From Neptunicella sp048268085 (GTDB lineage Bacteria > Pseudomonadota > Gammaproteobacteria > Enterobacterales > Alteromonadaceae), in contig NZ_JBLWWF010000013.1 of the NCBI RefSeq assembly GCF_048268085.1, positions 66,016 through 130,015 on the forward strand: a stretch of 64,000 nucleotides of DNA. Direction: 5' to 3'. Below are positions 54,395 through 63,465 of the stretch, piece by piece. Numbering within the stretch: the first letter of the stretch is position 1; each line of letters starts with the position of its first letter. Below the pieces are notes generated by a model, which made no database searches, was not told the DNA's origin, and saw nothing but the letters and a program-made list of their open reading frames with translations. The position numbers and the translations under genes were made by a program.

Positions 54395-55358
54395 ATTCTT
54401 TACCTTCACTACATATTGATCCGTTTGGATCTAATTTACATATATGGCTAAATCCATCATTACTTTGTATGTAATGACTGGCCAAAAATTGTTGAATTCG
54501 TTCAGCATGAGCCAAATCATCAGTGACTGCAAATACCGTTGGCCCGGAGCCGGAAATACCGAATGCCAAGGCGCCATTTTGCATGGCAAATTCACGACTT
54601 TGATCGAATCCCGGTAATAGGGATTTACGATAAGGTTCGGCAATCACATCGGTCATCATCGAAGCGGCCAAAGCTCGGTCCCCTCGGTGCAATGCATCCA
54701 CGAATACCCCTAATTGACGACCAAACTTAATGCTGTCGGCCAAACTAATCTGTTGGGGTAAGATTTTGCGCGCAGCCGCCGTAGAAACGCTTAAGCCAGA
54801 ATAACAACTTACCCAATACCAGTCCGCAAAGATAGGTAATTGAGTGGCAATTTGTTCACCCTGCTCGATCATTAAGGTCATGCCACCCAAATAGCATGGG
54901 GCAACGTTATCATAGTGCACACTACCGCTGATTTGACCTTCCAACTCGCCCATCATCAATAACATCTGATTTGAGCTAAAAGGGCTACCGTAAAATTGAT
55001 TTAGCGCATCAAATGCTGCCACGATTGAGCTAGCGCTGGATCCCAACCCACTACCGATTGGCAGGTTCTTGCTCAAGAGCATTTTTGCTGGACCAGCGGC
55101 CATTTGATGCTGTTGTAATTGTTGCTGAAAATAATGATAGGCATGAGCCACTATATTATCAGCCAAGCTGCCGGGCAATTTATCGGCAAAACGGCCGGTG
55201 ACTTGTAGAGAAAACTCGTTGGCTGCTGATACGGTCACTTCGTCTCCCAACAGGCTGCCGTCCAGAGGTTTTAGTGCCGCACCAAGAATATCAAAGCCCA
55301 AGCTAACGTTACCGATAGAGGCAGGCGCATAGGCTTTTACGGGCATTCGCTGAGCCAT
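54381..55358 (-). CDS. thrB: Homoserine kinase
   Basis: 325 residues from the ATG at 55358, which forms TAATG with the thrA stop and has AGGAGA before it. KAYAPASIGNVSLGFDILGAAL, LPIGSGLGSSASSIVAAF (GHMP ATP loop) and GALAFGISGSGPTVFAV are the GHMP-kinase motifs. It phosphorylates homoserine. Slightly longer than E. coli ThrB (310). Middle gene of thrABC. Confidence 0.96.
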   Translation of the reverse strand: MAQRMPVKAYAPASIGNVSLGFDILGAALKPLDGSLLGDEVTVSAANEFSLQVTGRFADKLPGSLADNIVAHAYHYFQQQLQQHQMAAGPAKMLLSKNLPIGSGLGSSASSIVAAFDALNQFYGSPFSSNQMLLMMGELEGQISGSVHYDNVAPCYLGGMTLMIEQGEQIATQLPIFADWYWVSCYSGLSVSTAAARKILPQQISLADSIKFGRQLGVFVDALHRGDRALAASMMTDVIAEPYRKSLLPGFDQSREFAMQNGALAFGISGSGPTVFAVTDDLAHAERIQQFLASHYIQSNDGFSHICKLDPNGSICSEGKEFGTV

Positions 55359-57820
55359 TATATCTCCTGCTTCCACGGTAATGTACGCATCACGTCGGCA
55401 AATACTCCAGCTGCTGTCACAGCCCCACCCGCACCATAGCCGCGGATAACAAAGGGTAACGGACGGTAATACTGACTATGAATAGCCAACGCATTTTCAC
55501 CATCCTTAACTGCATGTAACGGATGCGTAGCGTCCACCTTATCAATAAACACTTTACATTTTCCTTGCTCAATTTGGCCGGTATAGCGCAACACTTTACC
55601 TTCTTTAGCCGCATTGGAGACTTTATCCTGAAACGCTTTATCTAATTGAGGCAGTTTTTGCATAAATTCTTCAACACTGCCGCTGGCATCAAAAAAGTCA
55701 GGTAACACTGATTCAATTTCAATATCTTTTAATTCCATTTTCATGCCCGCTTCACGAGCCATAATCAACAGCTTGCGTGCCACATCCATGCCGCTTAAAT
55801 CATCGCGAGGATCGGGTTCGGTAAAACCATTCTTGCGGGCAACGGCCGTCGCTTCGGATAAACTCAAGCCTTCTTCTAACTTACCAAAAATGAATGATAG
55901 TGAACCGGATAATATACCTTCAAAACGTACTAATTTGTCACCTGCATAGATGAGCTTTTGTAAATTTTCAATAACCGGCAAACCTGCTCCAACCGTGGTT
56001 TCATATAAAAATTGACGACGAGTATTGAGTGCAGTTTCACGTAGTTTATTATAAAACTCCATGCTACTTGTATTAGCTTTTTTATTCGGTGTAACCACAT
56101 GAAAACCAGCTAACATAATTTCAACATATTGGTCAGCAATAACGTTGCTGGTAGTACAATCAATCACCACCGGATTAACCAAACTGTTAGCTTGAGAAAA
56201 TTGCTGTAAAAGTTGAATTGAAAAACGTTTTTCACTATTAAGTAGTGCAGCTTTCCAATCACTATTCAGATCGATGCCGCCACTTTGCAGCAGGAGATGT
56301 TGGCTATTGGCAATACCATAAACTCGCAACCGGATATTACGCGCCAATAATTGCTCTTGCTGACGGGAAATTTGTTGCAGTAACTCGCCTCCAACCGTTC
56401 CACAGCCAACTAAAAACGCATCGATGGTATGCACATCGGAAAAGAAATTATGATGCACCACTTTAACCGCTTCTTTGGCTTTACGACTTTCAATCACCGC
56501 CGAAATGGAACGCTCAGACGAGCCTTGTGCAATGGCCACAATGTTAACTCGAGTTTGGGTTAGTGACGTAAAAAAGCGCGCTGCCAGACCTTGATGTTTG
56601 CGCATACCGTCACCAACTAACGAAATAATCGCTAAGTCTTCACGTAGCTCAATTGGCTCCAGTAACTGATTAGCCAACTCAAGCTCGAATTCATCATGCA
56701 ATAAATCATGTGCCCGTTGCGCATCTTTACTGTAGATACAAAAACTGATGCTGTATTCAGATGATGATTGGGTAATGAGTACAATTGAAATATTAGCATT
56801 AGATATGACCTCGAAAATACGACTAGCCATACCAACCATCCCTTTCAATCCGGGACCTGCCACATTAAACATTGTTAGGTCTTCCAGATGGGAAATACCT
56901 TTTACACTGGTCCATATTTCACTAGGTTGATTGCTAATTAATGTGCCGGGAGCAGAAGGATTAAGAGTATTTTTAATCAGGCAAGGAATATGGTGTTGAG
57001 CAATAGGACCAATCGTTTTTGGATGCAGTACCTTGGCTCCAAAATAGGATAGTTCCATGGCCTCCTGATAAGTAAGCTTATCGAGTAATACCGCCCCTTC
57101 CACCTGATTAGGATCAGCATTGTAAACCCCATCAACATCAGTCCAAATTTCACAGCACTCAGCTTTTAAGCAGGCGGCTAATATTGCGGCTGAATAATCA
57201 GAACCATTTCGGCCCAGGGTGACTTTTTCTCCCTGATGATTGACTGCCACAAAACCAGGCATAATTAATACTTCATCTTCGCCATATTCAAAATCTGCAA
57301 AGCGGGCGATGCTCGTACTCATATCCGCGATACTATCCAGATATTCACCTTCAGCCACCACATATTGAGTCGGCTCGACAATCTGATTAGCTTGCCCTGT
57401 AGCAGATAACAGTTGGCTAAATATATTAACGCTTACATATTCCCCTAAGCTCAAGATCTGAGCAGTAATAGGATCGGGACTACAGCGTAATAATTGGATA
57501 CCGGCAAGTTGGCTTTCTAAACCTTGTAACTTTTCATCAATAAAAGCCTGTAATCCCGGCGCATCAAAGTCACTTAGTTCATTTTTAATATCTGCCACAA
57601 TGCCGGTCAACGTCATACGTAACTTGGCAAGCAATTCAAGATAATCATTACCTGCGGCTGCTTGTTCAACTAACAAAGATAACGCATTTGTGACCCCTTT
57701 GGGGGCGGAAAGTACAACTGCAGCACCAGATTCGGTATGAATGGTGTGGACGATGTCCCTGACATTTAAATAACGTCTAGCATCTGCTAACGACGACCCA
57801 CCAAATTTTAAAACTTTCAT
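55358..57820 (-). CDS. thrA: Bifunctional aspartokinase I/homoserine dehydrogenase I
   Basis: 820 residues, the E. coli length. Aspartokinase domain: KVLKFGGSSLADARRY at the start, GRNGSDYSAAILAACL, EIWTDVDGVYNADP. Two ACT regulatory domains lie at about 310-460 (MFNVAGPGLKGMVG; IISLVGDGMRKHQGLAARFF). Homoserine dehydrogenase domain: AFLVGCGTVGGELLQQI, VVTPNKKANT, GILSGSLSFIF and FTEPDPRDDLSGMDVARKL. It catalyses steps 1 and 3 of the threonine branch and should be feedback-inhibited by threonine. AGGAG precedes the ATG. Preceded by the thrL attenuator. Confidence 0.98.
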   Translation of the reverse strand: MKVLKFGGSSLADARRYLNVRDIVHTIHTESGAAVVLSAPKGVTNALSLLVEQAAAGNDYLELLAKLRMTLTGIVADIKNELSDFDAPGLQAFIDEKLQGLESQLAGIQLLRCSPDPITAQILSLGEYVSVNIFSQLLSATGQANQIVEPTQYVVAEGEYLDSIADMSTSIARFADFEYGEDEVLIMPGFVAVNHQGEKVTLGRNGSDYSAAILAACLKAECCEIWTDVDGVYNADPNQVEGAVLLDKLTYQEAMELSYFGAKVLHPKTIGPIAQHHIPCLIKNTLNPSAPGTLISNQPSEIWTSVKGISHLEDLTMFNVAGPGLKGMVGMASRIFEVISNANISIVLITQSSSEYSISFCIYSKDAQRAHDLLHDEFELELANQLLEPIELREDLAIISLVGDGMRKHQGLAARFFTSLTQTRVNIVAIAQGSSERSISAVIESRKAKEAVKVVHHNFFSDVHTIDAFLVGCGTVGGELLQQISRQQEQLLARNIRLRVYGIANSQHLLLQSGGIDLNSDWKAALLNSEKRFSIQLLQQFSQANSLVNPVVIDCTTSNVIADQYVEIMLAGFHVVTPNKKANTSSMEFYNKLRETALNTRRQFLYETTVGAGLPVIENLQKLIYAGDKLVRFEGILSGSLSFIFGKLEEGLSLSEATAVARKNGFTEPDPRDDLSGMDVARKLLIMAREAGMKMELKDIEIESVLPDFFDASGSVEEFMQKLPQLDKAFQDKVSNAAKEGKVLRYTGQIEQGKCKVFIDKVDATHPLHAVKDGENALAIHSQYYRPLPFVIRGYGAGGAVTAAGVFADVMRTLPWKQEI

Positions 57821-57921
57821 CTGCTGCTCCTGCTCTTTTGTGTTGTCTATCTTAAATCTAAACCATCAAAAAATAACTAAAAACACTTAGTATGTTTGGC
57901 TTCGATAAATACTTATTAAGC

Positions 57922-57958
57922 CTAAAAAAAAACCCGCTTCCTAGTTAGGTCGCGGGCT
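57922..57958 (-). terminator. thr operon attenuator terminator
   Basis: On the minus strand CCCGC (57952-57956 strand complement) pairs with GCGGG, with inner CCTA/TAGG and a two-base loop, followed by nine T. It lies 20 bases after the leader-peptide stop and 100 bases before thrA, the position of a transcription attenuator. Confidence 0.9.
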
Positions 57959-57978
57959 TTAATAATTTAATCTACGCA

Positions 57979-58053
57979 TTAGCCAGCGACAACCACCCTT
58001 GTATGGGTAATCGTTGTCATCATAATGGTAATGGTACGGATCATTGTTTTCAT
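57979..58053 (-). CDS. thrL: thr operon leader peptide
   Basis: 24 residues from the ATG at 58053: MKTMIRTITIMMTTITHTR followed by VVVAG. Seven Thr and four Ile form the regulatory-codon run, as in E. coli ThrL. Ribosome stalling at these codons when charged tRNA-Thr or tRNA-Ile is scarce would prevent the downstream terminator hairpin and let thrABC be transcribed. Too short for automatic gene finders; position and codons make it clear. Confidence 0.92.
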   Translation of the reverse strand: MKTMIRTITIMMTTITHTRVVVAG

Positions 58054-58060
58054 GAGTTGT

Positions 58061-58089
58061 AATCTGCCGTATAGACGTCTAGATGTCAA
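58061..58089 (-). promoter_or_regulatory. thr promoter with overlapping tandem MetJ-type boxes
   Basis: On the minus strand TTGACA (58084-58089) and CAGATT (58061-58066) are 17 bases apart. Between and over the -35 lie two adjacent 8-bp met boxes, 58073-58080 (AGACGTCT, 8 of 8 to consensus) and 58081-58088 (AGATGTCA, 6 of 8). MetJ binding here would block RNA polymerase. Confidence 0.65.
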
Positions 58090-58323
58090 CAGCTTATCGG
58101 GAACAAGTTAGATGATTTTTAATAATTATTCACTTTTAACCCTAATTCATTCATTTTTAAGTGCAGTTTCATTTTTTCATATAGCGCAATTAGCCTTATA
58201 TATAGAATGACGCATCGGGTGTTCTGCTGGGATTTGGCGAGTGACTAAAAAGTTTCAACAAGTTATTCATCAAACCTAAGATTGTGATTAATTTTAAGCT
58301 AAAAATGCTGTTTCGGTTTTCAG

Positions 58324-59463
58324 TTAGTCCAGTGTGCGTCGATATCGAAGTATCGCTATTGCAGTTAAAATAATGGTGAATAATAAAATGGCGTATAGTT
58401 CATTGGTTAAATCTGGCAGTTGCGCCCCTTTTAGCATGACTCCCCGGACAATTCTCAAGAAATGAGTTAAAGGTAATGTTTGGCCAATGTACTGTGCCCA
58501 ATCCGGCATGCCACGAAACGGAAACATAAAACCAGATAACAATATCGAGGGAAGAAAGAAGAAAAAGGTGAGTTGCATTGCTTCCATTTGTGATTTGGCA
58601 ATAGTCGAGAACGTAAACCCCAACGCCAGATTAGCCACGATAAAAATCCCTACTCCCACCGTCAGTAACATCACCGAACCGGTAAAAGGAACGGTAAAAA
58701 CATAATGTGCGGCCAATAGCACTACCAACGTCTGTACTATCCCCACTAAGGTATAGGGCATAATTTTACCTAACATCACTTCGGAAGGTTTGGCAGGCAA
58801 TGCCAGCAAGTTTTCCATCGTACCCCGCTCGGCCTCGCGGGTCATCGCAATCGCGGTGATCATGACCGATGTCATAGTCAGGATAACCCCTAGTAATCCG
58901 GGCACAATATTGTATTGGGTAATCCCTTCAGGGTTATAGGAGCGATGTAACACCACATCAACAGGAGGTGGATCGGCTTTAAATTGTGCCAGTGTGCCAA
59001 CTAACTCATATCGAAGCGCCTGATTAACTATGGTACTGGCACGGGAAACCGCATTGGAAGACGCCGAAGGATCGGTTGCATCAGCTTCAATCAATAACTG
59101 TGGATGCTCCCCCCTTAGCAGCTTACGGGTAAATCCGGCCGGAATGGTCACAATAAACGCTACCTTTCCCTGAATAAGCAGGTTTTGCCCTTGTTCCGCA
59201 TTAGATGACGTTGTCACCAACTTAAAATAGCCGGAATTTTCCAAACCAGCGAGAATGGTTCTGACAATGGGTGTTTGTTCTTCTGCTTGCACCGCAGTTG
59301 GAAGGTGTTTGGGATCAGTATTAATCGCGAAACCAAATAAAATAAGCTGCACGACAGGGATCACCAACATCATCGCAAAGGTTAATTTATCGCGACGCAT
59401 CTGGATCAATTCCTTAATAAAGATGCCGCTGACGCGAGAGTAACTCCCTTTTATCCAGTTCAC
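58324..59463 (-). CDS. ABC-2 type transporter permease (YhhJ/YbhR-like)
   Basis: 379 residues. One N-terminal membrane helix (KLTFAMMLVIPVVQLILFGFAI), a large extracytoplasmic domain (about 45-175), then five helices with the ABC-2 signature region MTREAERGTMENLLALPAKPSEVMLGKIMPY and PSILLSGFMFPFRGMPDWAQYIGQTLPLTHFLRIVRGVMLKG. It is the membrane part of a drug/metabolite exporter with the ATPase and HlyD genes upstream; gene junctions abut or overlap. Only one permease gene is seen, so it likely homodimerises. Confidence 0.92.
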   Translation of the reverse strand: MNWIKGSYSRVSGIFIKELIQMRRDKLTFAMMLVIPVVQLILFGFAINTDPKHLPTAVQAEEQTPIVRTILAGLENSGYFKLVTTSSNAEQGQNLLIQGKVAFIVTIPAGFTRKLLRGEHPQLLIEADATDPSASSNAVSRASTIVNQALRYELVGTLAQFKADPPPVDVVLHRSYNPEGITQYNIVPGLLGVILTMTSVMITAIAMTREAERGTMENLLALPAKPSEVMLGKIMPYTLVGIVQTLVVLLAAHYVFTVPFTGSVMLLTVGVGIFIVANLALGFTFSTIAKSQMEAMQLTFFFFLPSILLSGFMFPFRGMPDWAQYIGQTLPLTHFLRIVRGVMLKGAQLPDLTNELYAILLFTIILTAIAILRYRRTLD

Positions 59464-60390
59464 TTAGTGCTGCCTGTTGTCTTGTCCGGCTTTAGCCATC
59501 AAGGAAATAAACGCATCTTCCAGCGTTGCATCAACCTGCGAAGATTGCATATTACTTTTGATATGTTTATCAATGGCATTTTTAATCTGTTCTGATTGGG
59601 TGCCACTAACATGCAACGCGGCGCCAAAATATGCTGCATTTGACACCCCCGGCTCGTTGCGAATTGCATCAGCAACAGTTCTAACTTCATTACCCCGTAT
59701 TTGATAGGTGACGATATCGGATTGTTCGATAATATCCGCCACTGTCCCTTGAGTGAGTAATTTTCCATTAGCCAGATAAACAATACGGTCACAACGCTCA
59801 GCCTCATCCATATAATGAGTCGATACCAACACGGTTAAACCCGCTAGCGACATCCGGTGGATTTCATCCCAGAAATCACGCCGCGCTTGCGGATCGACTC
59901 CCGCAGTTGGTTCATCCAACAATAAAAGTTTAGGATTGGACATGGTAACGGCGGCCAAAGCTAGTCTTTGTTTCCATCCGCCAGACAAAGCTCCGGCCAG
60001 TTGCTTTTGACGATTGGACAGTCCCAAATTCTCTAGTGTTTCATCCACTTTTTGTTGCATATTGGGAAGTTGATATAGGCGCGCCACAAATTCCAGATTT
60101 TCCCGAATGGTTAAATCTGTCCAGAACGAAAACCTCTGCGTCATGTAGCCGGTTAAATCTTTGATTTGAGCACTTTGTTTTAAAATATCAAAACCAAGAC
60201 AACGTCCTTCTCCCTCAGTAGGCTTAAGCAAACCACAAATCATTCTGATGGTGGTGGTTTTACCCGATCCGTTTGGTCCCAGAAATCCCCACACCTTGCC
60301 TTTCGGCATCTGGATATCAACACCATCCACTGCTGTTTTATCATCAAAACGTTTAACTAAACCTTTAACATCAATTGCCAGTTCGGTCAT
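59464..60390 (-). CDS. ABC transporter ATP-binding protein
   Basis: 308 residues. GFLGPNGSGKTTTIRMICGLL (Walker A), YMTQRFSFWTDLTIRENLEF (Q loop), LSGGWKQRLALAAV (signature), LLLDEPTAGVDPQARRDFWDEI (Walker B, D loop) and VSTHYMDEAERCD (H loop) are intact. The C-terminal extension is that of drug-export ATPases (YbhF/YhiH-type half). It starts in a 4-base overlap with the HlyD gene and ends directly at the permease start. Confidence 0.96.
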   Translation of the reverse strand: MTELAIDVKGLVKRFDDKTAVDGVDIQMPKGKVWGFLGPNGSGKTTTIRMICGLLKPTEGEGRCLGFDILKQSAQIKDLTGYMTQRFSFWTDLTIRENLEFVARLYQLPNMQQKVDETLENLGLSNRQKQLAGALSGGWKQRLALAAVTMSNPKLLLLDEPTAGVDPQARRDFWDEIHRMSLAGLTVLVSTHYMDEAERCDRIVYLANGKLLTQGTVADIIEQSDIVTYQIRGNEVRTVADAIRNEPGVSNAAYFGAALHVSGTQSEQIKNAIDKHIKSNMQSSQVDATLEDAFISLMAKAGQDNRQH

Positions 60391-61352
60391 TTGCGCCTAA
60401 CCTCAACGGGCAGTCCCGCTGGCAGATTCACCGGTTTTTCCGGTCTGGCCTCTAGCATAAATATCAGTTTCTGACGTGATTCAGCGGTATAGATTACTGG
60501 CGGAGTAAACTCGACATGATCTGCAATAAAACTGATTTTGGCATCAATGGGTTGAGTCTGGTTATCCGCCTCGATAGTGATCCTGTCACCCACCTTGAAG
60601 TTAATCAATTGTGCTTGCGGAACGAAAAAACGGATTTTAGTTGCCTGAGGGGTAATTAATGCTAAAACCGGAGAGCCAGCGGTAACATATTCGCCCTGAT
60701 AATGAATAAGATCGTCAACTAAACCGCTGACTCGGCTAGTAATATTACGTTGTTGTAAGTGCCAGTTTGCTTGATCAAGGGCCGCCTGTGCCGCACGCCT
60801 GTTAGCATTTGCGGCAGCTTGTTGAGCTGGTCGCGCCGCCAGTTTGGCTACGTCGATATTTGCACCAATAGTTTGTCTACGCGCATTAGCCATTTTAAAA
60901 TCAGCAATGGCTTTATCACGTTGACTGGCAGGCACTAGTCCTTGCTTGAATAGTGCGATAACCCGAGTTTGTTCTTCTTCTGCCAGTGTCAAAGCCGCTT
61001 CTGCTTCGCGCTGTTGTGTATATAAAGCATCAAGCTCTTTCTGCCTGGCTCCAGTAGTCAAATCGACCAGCTGGGACTGAGCCTGCTCTAGCTTGGCATT
61101 TGACTGTGCTACTTCATCCAGTTGCAGTTCATTATCCAACTGAAATAACGCTTGGCCCTTTATTATTTCATCCCCTTCCTTAACAGTTAATGCTTGAATC
61201 CAGCCTGACTGAGGGGCAGAAACATAGACAAAATCGGTTTCAATATAACCGGTATAGGACGGTGCTTTCTCATCAGGCTGACAACCCAATATCCCCCCGG
61301 CAACCACTATTACGAATGTAAATTTTAAACATGACCGAAGCTTGTTCATCAT
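60387..61352 (-). CDS. HlyD-family periplasmic adaptor lipoprotein
   Basis: 321 residues. The signal segment TFVIVVAGGILGC QPD ends in a lipobox (LGC), so it is probably lipidated. The barrel-sandwich lipoyl halves (VYVSAPQSGWIQALTVKEGDEIIKGQALFQLD; ITSRVSGLVDDLIHYQGEYVTAGSPVLAL) flank an Ala/Gln-rich helical hairpin (about 75-195). It links the inner-membrane ABC transporter to an outer-membrane TolC-type channel encoded elsewhere. Overlaps tetR and the ATPase gene by 4 bases each. Confidence 0.93.
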   Translation of the reverse strand: MMNKLRSCLKFTFVIVVAGGILGCQPDEKAPSYTGYIETDFVYVSAPQSGWIQALTVKEGDEIIKGQALFQLDNELQLDEVAQSNAKLEQAQSQLVDLTTGARQKELDALYTQQREAEAALTLAEEEQTRVIALFKQGLVPASQRDKAIADFKMANARRQTIGANIDVAKLAARPAQQAAANANRRAAQAALDQANWHLQQRNITSRVSGLVDDLIHYQGEYVTAGSPVLALITPQATKIRFFVPQAQLINFKVGDRITIEADNQTQPIDAKISFIADHVEFTPPVIYTAESRQKLIFMLEARPEKPVNLPAGLPVEVRRK

Positions 61353-61978
61353 TTATCACCAGTCGTGTTTTTTAAAGCGCAGAAAAGAGCTTCCTGATGA
61401 GCCAAAAACAATCCATCCAAATCCACGTTAGTTTTACTGCTTTGGTCAAAAACAACTTGCCAAATTGCCGATAGCACAACTGGCGCAATAACAAGTCTGG
61501 CAGTTAAAGACGGATTATCCATGCGTAATTCTCCTGACTCAACACCGCGCTGTAAAATGGCAGTGATAGTATCCAATACTCTCTCGACAACCTGTTCTCT
61601 GTAACGGCTTACCAGTTCAGGAAACACGCCCGCATCAGCAATCAGTATTTTCATCATTTTAGGAAGTTTTGAATGTCTCAGAATTTGAGGCGCCATTTGA
61701 CAAAACTGTTTTATCGCCTGACAGGCTGACTGCTGAGTGGCTTTTATTGCGTCAACTTCCTCAACATTGGGTATGGCAACATTATCAATCAATGCACTGA
61801 ATAACGCCTCTTTCGATTTAAAATAAAGATAGAGAGTTCCTTTACTCAAACCAGCTCTGGCAGCAATATCATCCATCCGTGCCGCTTTATATCCTTTATC
61901 AAAAAATTCATCCAACGCTGACTCAAGCAGAATTTCACGCCGCTTGTCTTTTGCCATTGCTGTTCTGGCTCTCTGCAT
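61349..61978 (-). CDS. TetR/AcrR family repressor of the exporter operon
   Basis: 209 residues. The N-terminal helix-turn-helix (REILLESALDEFFDKGYKAARMDDIAARAGLSKGTLYLYFKSKEALF) is typical. The C-terminal domain resembles the YbiH/CerR-like group found in front of YbhGFSR-type exporters. First gene of the operon, overlapping hlyD by 4 bases, so it autoregulates. A dyad at 61992-62009 is the likely operator. An in-frame ATG 21 bases inside is an alternative start. Confidence 0.93.
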   Translation of the reverse strand: MQRARTAMAKDKRREILLESALDEFFDKGYKAARMDDIAARAGLSKGTLYLYFKSKEALFSALIDNVAIPNVEEVDAIKATQQSACQAIKQFCQMAPQILRHSKLPKMMKILIADAGVFPELVSRYREQVVERVLDTITAILQRGVESGELRMDNPSLTARLVIAPVVLSAIWQVVFDQSSKTNVDLDGLFLAHQEALFCALKNTTGDK

Positions 61979-61991
61979 CTGGATACTTATC

Positions 61992-62009
61992 TAACTGACT
62001 GGTTAGTTA
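61992..62009 (-). promoter_or_regulatory. Candidate TetR operator
   Basis: TAACTGACTGGTTAGTTA is an imperfect dyad (TAACT..AGTTA arms) 14 bases upstream of the tetR ATG. TetR/AcrR repressors of this group bind such TGACTGGTTAGT-like sites. Confidence 0.6.
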
Positions 62010-62077
62010 ATTAAAGTTCAGTCGTATCAATCTGTCAAACAATGCGACATAACGATAATTCGGTCAGAAAAACTGGA

Positions 62078-63076
62078 TTAGAAGGATTGGTTAATTAAAT
62101 CAATGAATAGTTGCGGTTGTGAAAATTGGAATAAATGTTCCCTACTGTCGACCTCGATATAACGGCCATTATCAGCCGCTTCAACCAATGATTGGTAGTA
62201 CTGTTTAGCATCCGTCTGCCACTTGGCTAATCCGGCTTTTTCGTCAGGATCTTCACTGGCTTCGATGTAGCTTTTTTCGAACTGAGTATCAATAATAATC
62301 AATGGAATGGTTGGTGGAAAACTGACTGCCGCCGCGGCCTCCAGATCTTGGCCATAAATGGCTATTTCCTTAAACATGTTAAGTTGATTTTGAATATTCA
62401 GCCGTTTGTCAAACATTGACTGCAGATAGCTCCAGTCCATATCCGGATCATCACCTACCAATTCGCGTAGGTGGCTCAATTCCCCCGCATTCTTTTGCTC
62501 CACTCTCGAGGTATATTTTCCCTTGGAAACATAGTCAAGGTAGTCCTGTTGATTGTCCACAAAAGGTTGAGCATCTCTCTTATAGCGGTTTATGGAATAG
62601 GGTGTCAGCACATCAGGGTCTATCAATATAACCTTCTTAACTCTATCTGCGTGCTCATGGAGATACAGGTTGAGCGCATTATTTGCGCTGGCAAAACTGA
62701 CTATAGTTAAATTTTCCAACTCCATTTTTTCAATAAAAAAATGCAGATCCCGGGAAAAGTGCTGATACCCAACCGGTGCATTGTCAACTGCATTGACTTG
62801 CCCCACTCTATCTAGAGCAAAGACTGGCCATTTTTTTGCCAGTTTAGGCGCTAATCCTGCCCACCAGGCAGAATCGGAATGCCAAGTATCACTAGGGCCT
62901 GATAACATTAAAATAACTTGGCTATTATCTGAAGCTGAATCGGATTTCCATTCAGCAAAATGAAGTGGGTGACCATCGATAACAACGTTATGTTCGGCCA
63001 TCTGAACGCCAAATACAGAAAAACATTTGCACAACGGCAACAACAACATAACAGATAAATAGCGTGATCTTGTCAT
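62078..63076 (-). CDS. Exported alpha/beta-hydrolase fold protein
   Basis: 332 residues. Signal peptide (YLSVMLLLPLCKCFSVFGVQMA). The fold is visible as VILMLSGPSDTWHSDSAWW (oxyanion region), WPVFALDRVGQVNAV, LTIVSFASANNALNLYLHEHADRVKKVILIDPD and the C-terminal REHLFQFSQPQLFIDLI, with a possible catalytic His. The nucleophile elbow reads VSFASANN instead of GxSxG, so the Ser position is uncertain and activity may be altered or lost. Its 3' side is free. It abuts the response regulator (one-base overlap) and may be co-expressed with it. Confidence 0.75.
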   Translation of the reverse strand: MTRSRYLSVMLLLPLCKCFSVFGVQMAEHNVVIDGHPLHFAEWKSDSASDNSQVILMLSGPSDTWHSDSAWWAGLAPKLAKKWPVFALDRVGQVNAVDNAPVGYQHFSRDLHFFIEKMELENLTIVSFASANNALNLYLHEHADRVKKVILIDPDVLTPYSINRYKRDAQPFVDNQQDYLDYVSKGKYTSRVEQKNAGELSHLRELVGDDPDMDWSYLQSMFDKRLNIQNQLNMFKEIAIYGQDLEAAAAVSFPPTIPLIIIDTQFEKSYIEASEDPDEKAGLAKWQTDAKQYYQSLVEAADNGRYIEVDSREHLFQFSQPQLFIDLINQSF

Positions 63077-63465
63077 TATGCCCTAATCAATTCAGGGCTT
63101 GAGCAAAATCCGTATTTTTGAAGAATATTTTCAATACGTATTTGATCGACAGGTTTATTAATAAAGTCCAGAGCTCCTAATTTCATCACTCGCTCCTGCA
63201 TCTGGGGTTGTATATCACCTGAGACAACTAAAACATAAGTCTCAATTTTTTCTTCTCGAATAGCCTCTAGAACTGCAATCCCATCCATTTCAGGCATAGT
63301 GAGATCCAGAAATAATAAGGCAATATGACGATTGCGCAGGATTTCCATCGCCTGAAAACCATTCTCAACTGAATGAATTTCAACATCCCAATTCTTCGGT
63401 AAACTGCGCAAGACCATTTGTCTTGCGAGATTCGAATCATCACAAACAAGGATGGGAAAACTCAC
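63076..63465 (-). CDS. Single-domain (CheY-like) response regulator
   Basis: 129 residues, receiver domain only. ILVCDDSNLARQMVLRSL has the acidic pair, LLFLDLTMPEMDG the phospho-acceptor Asp, VVSGDIQPQM the conserved Thr/Ser position and LDFINKPVD the Lys. No output domain, so it signals by protein contact, in the manner of CheY or a phosphorelay. No kinase is adjacent. The start overlaps nothing upstream. Translationally linked to the hydrolase. Confidence 0.92.
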   Translation of the reverse strand: MSFPILVCDDSNLARQMVLRSLPKNWDVEIHSVENGFQAMEILRNRHIALLFLDLTMPEMDGIAVLEAIREEKIETYVLVVSGDIQPQMQERVMKLGALDFINKPVDQIRIENILQKYGFCSSPELIRA

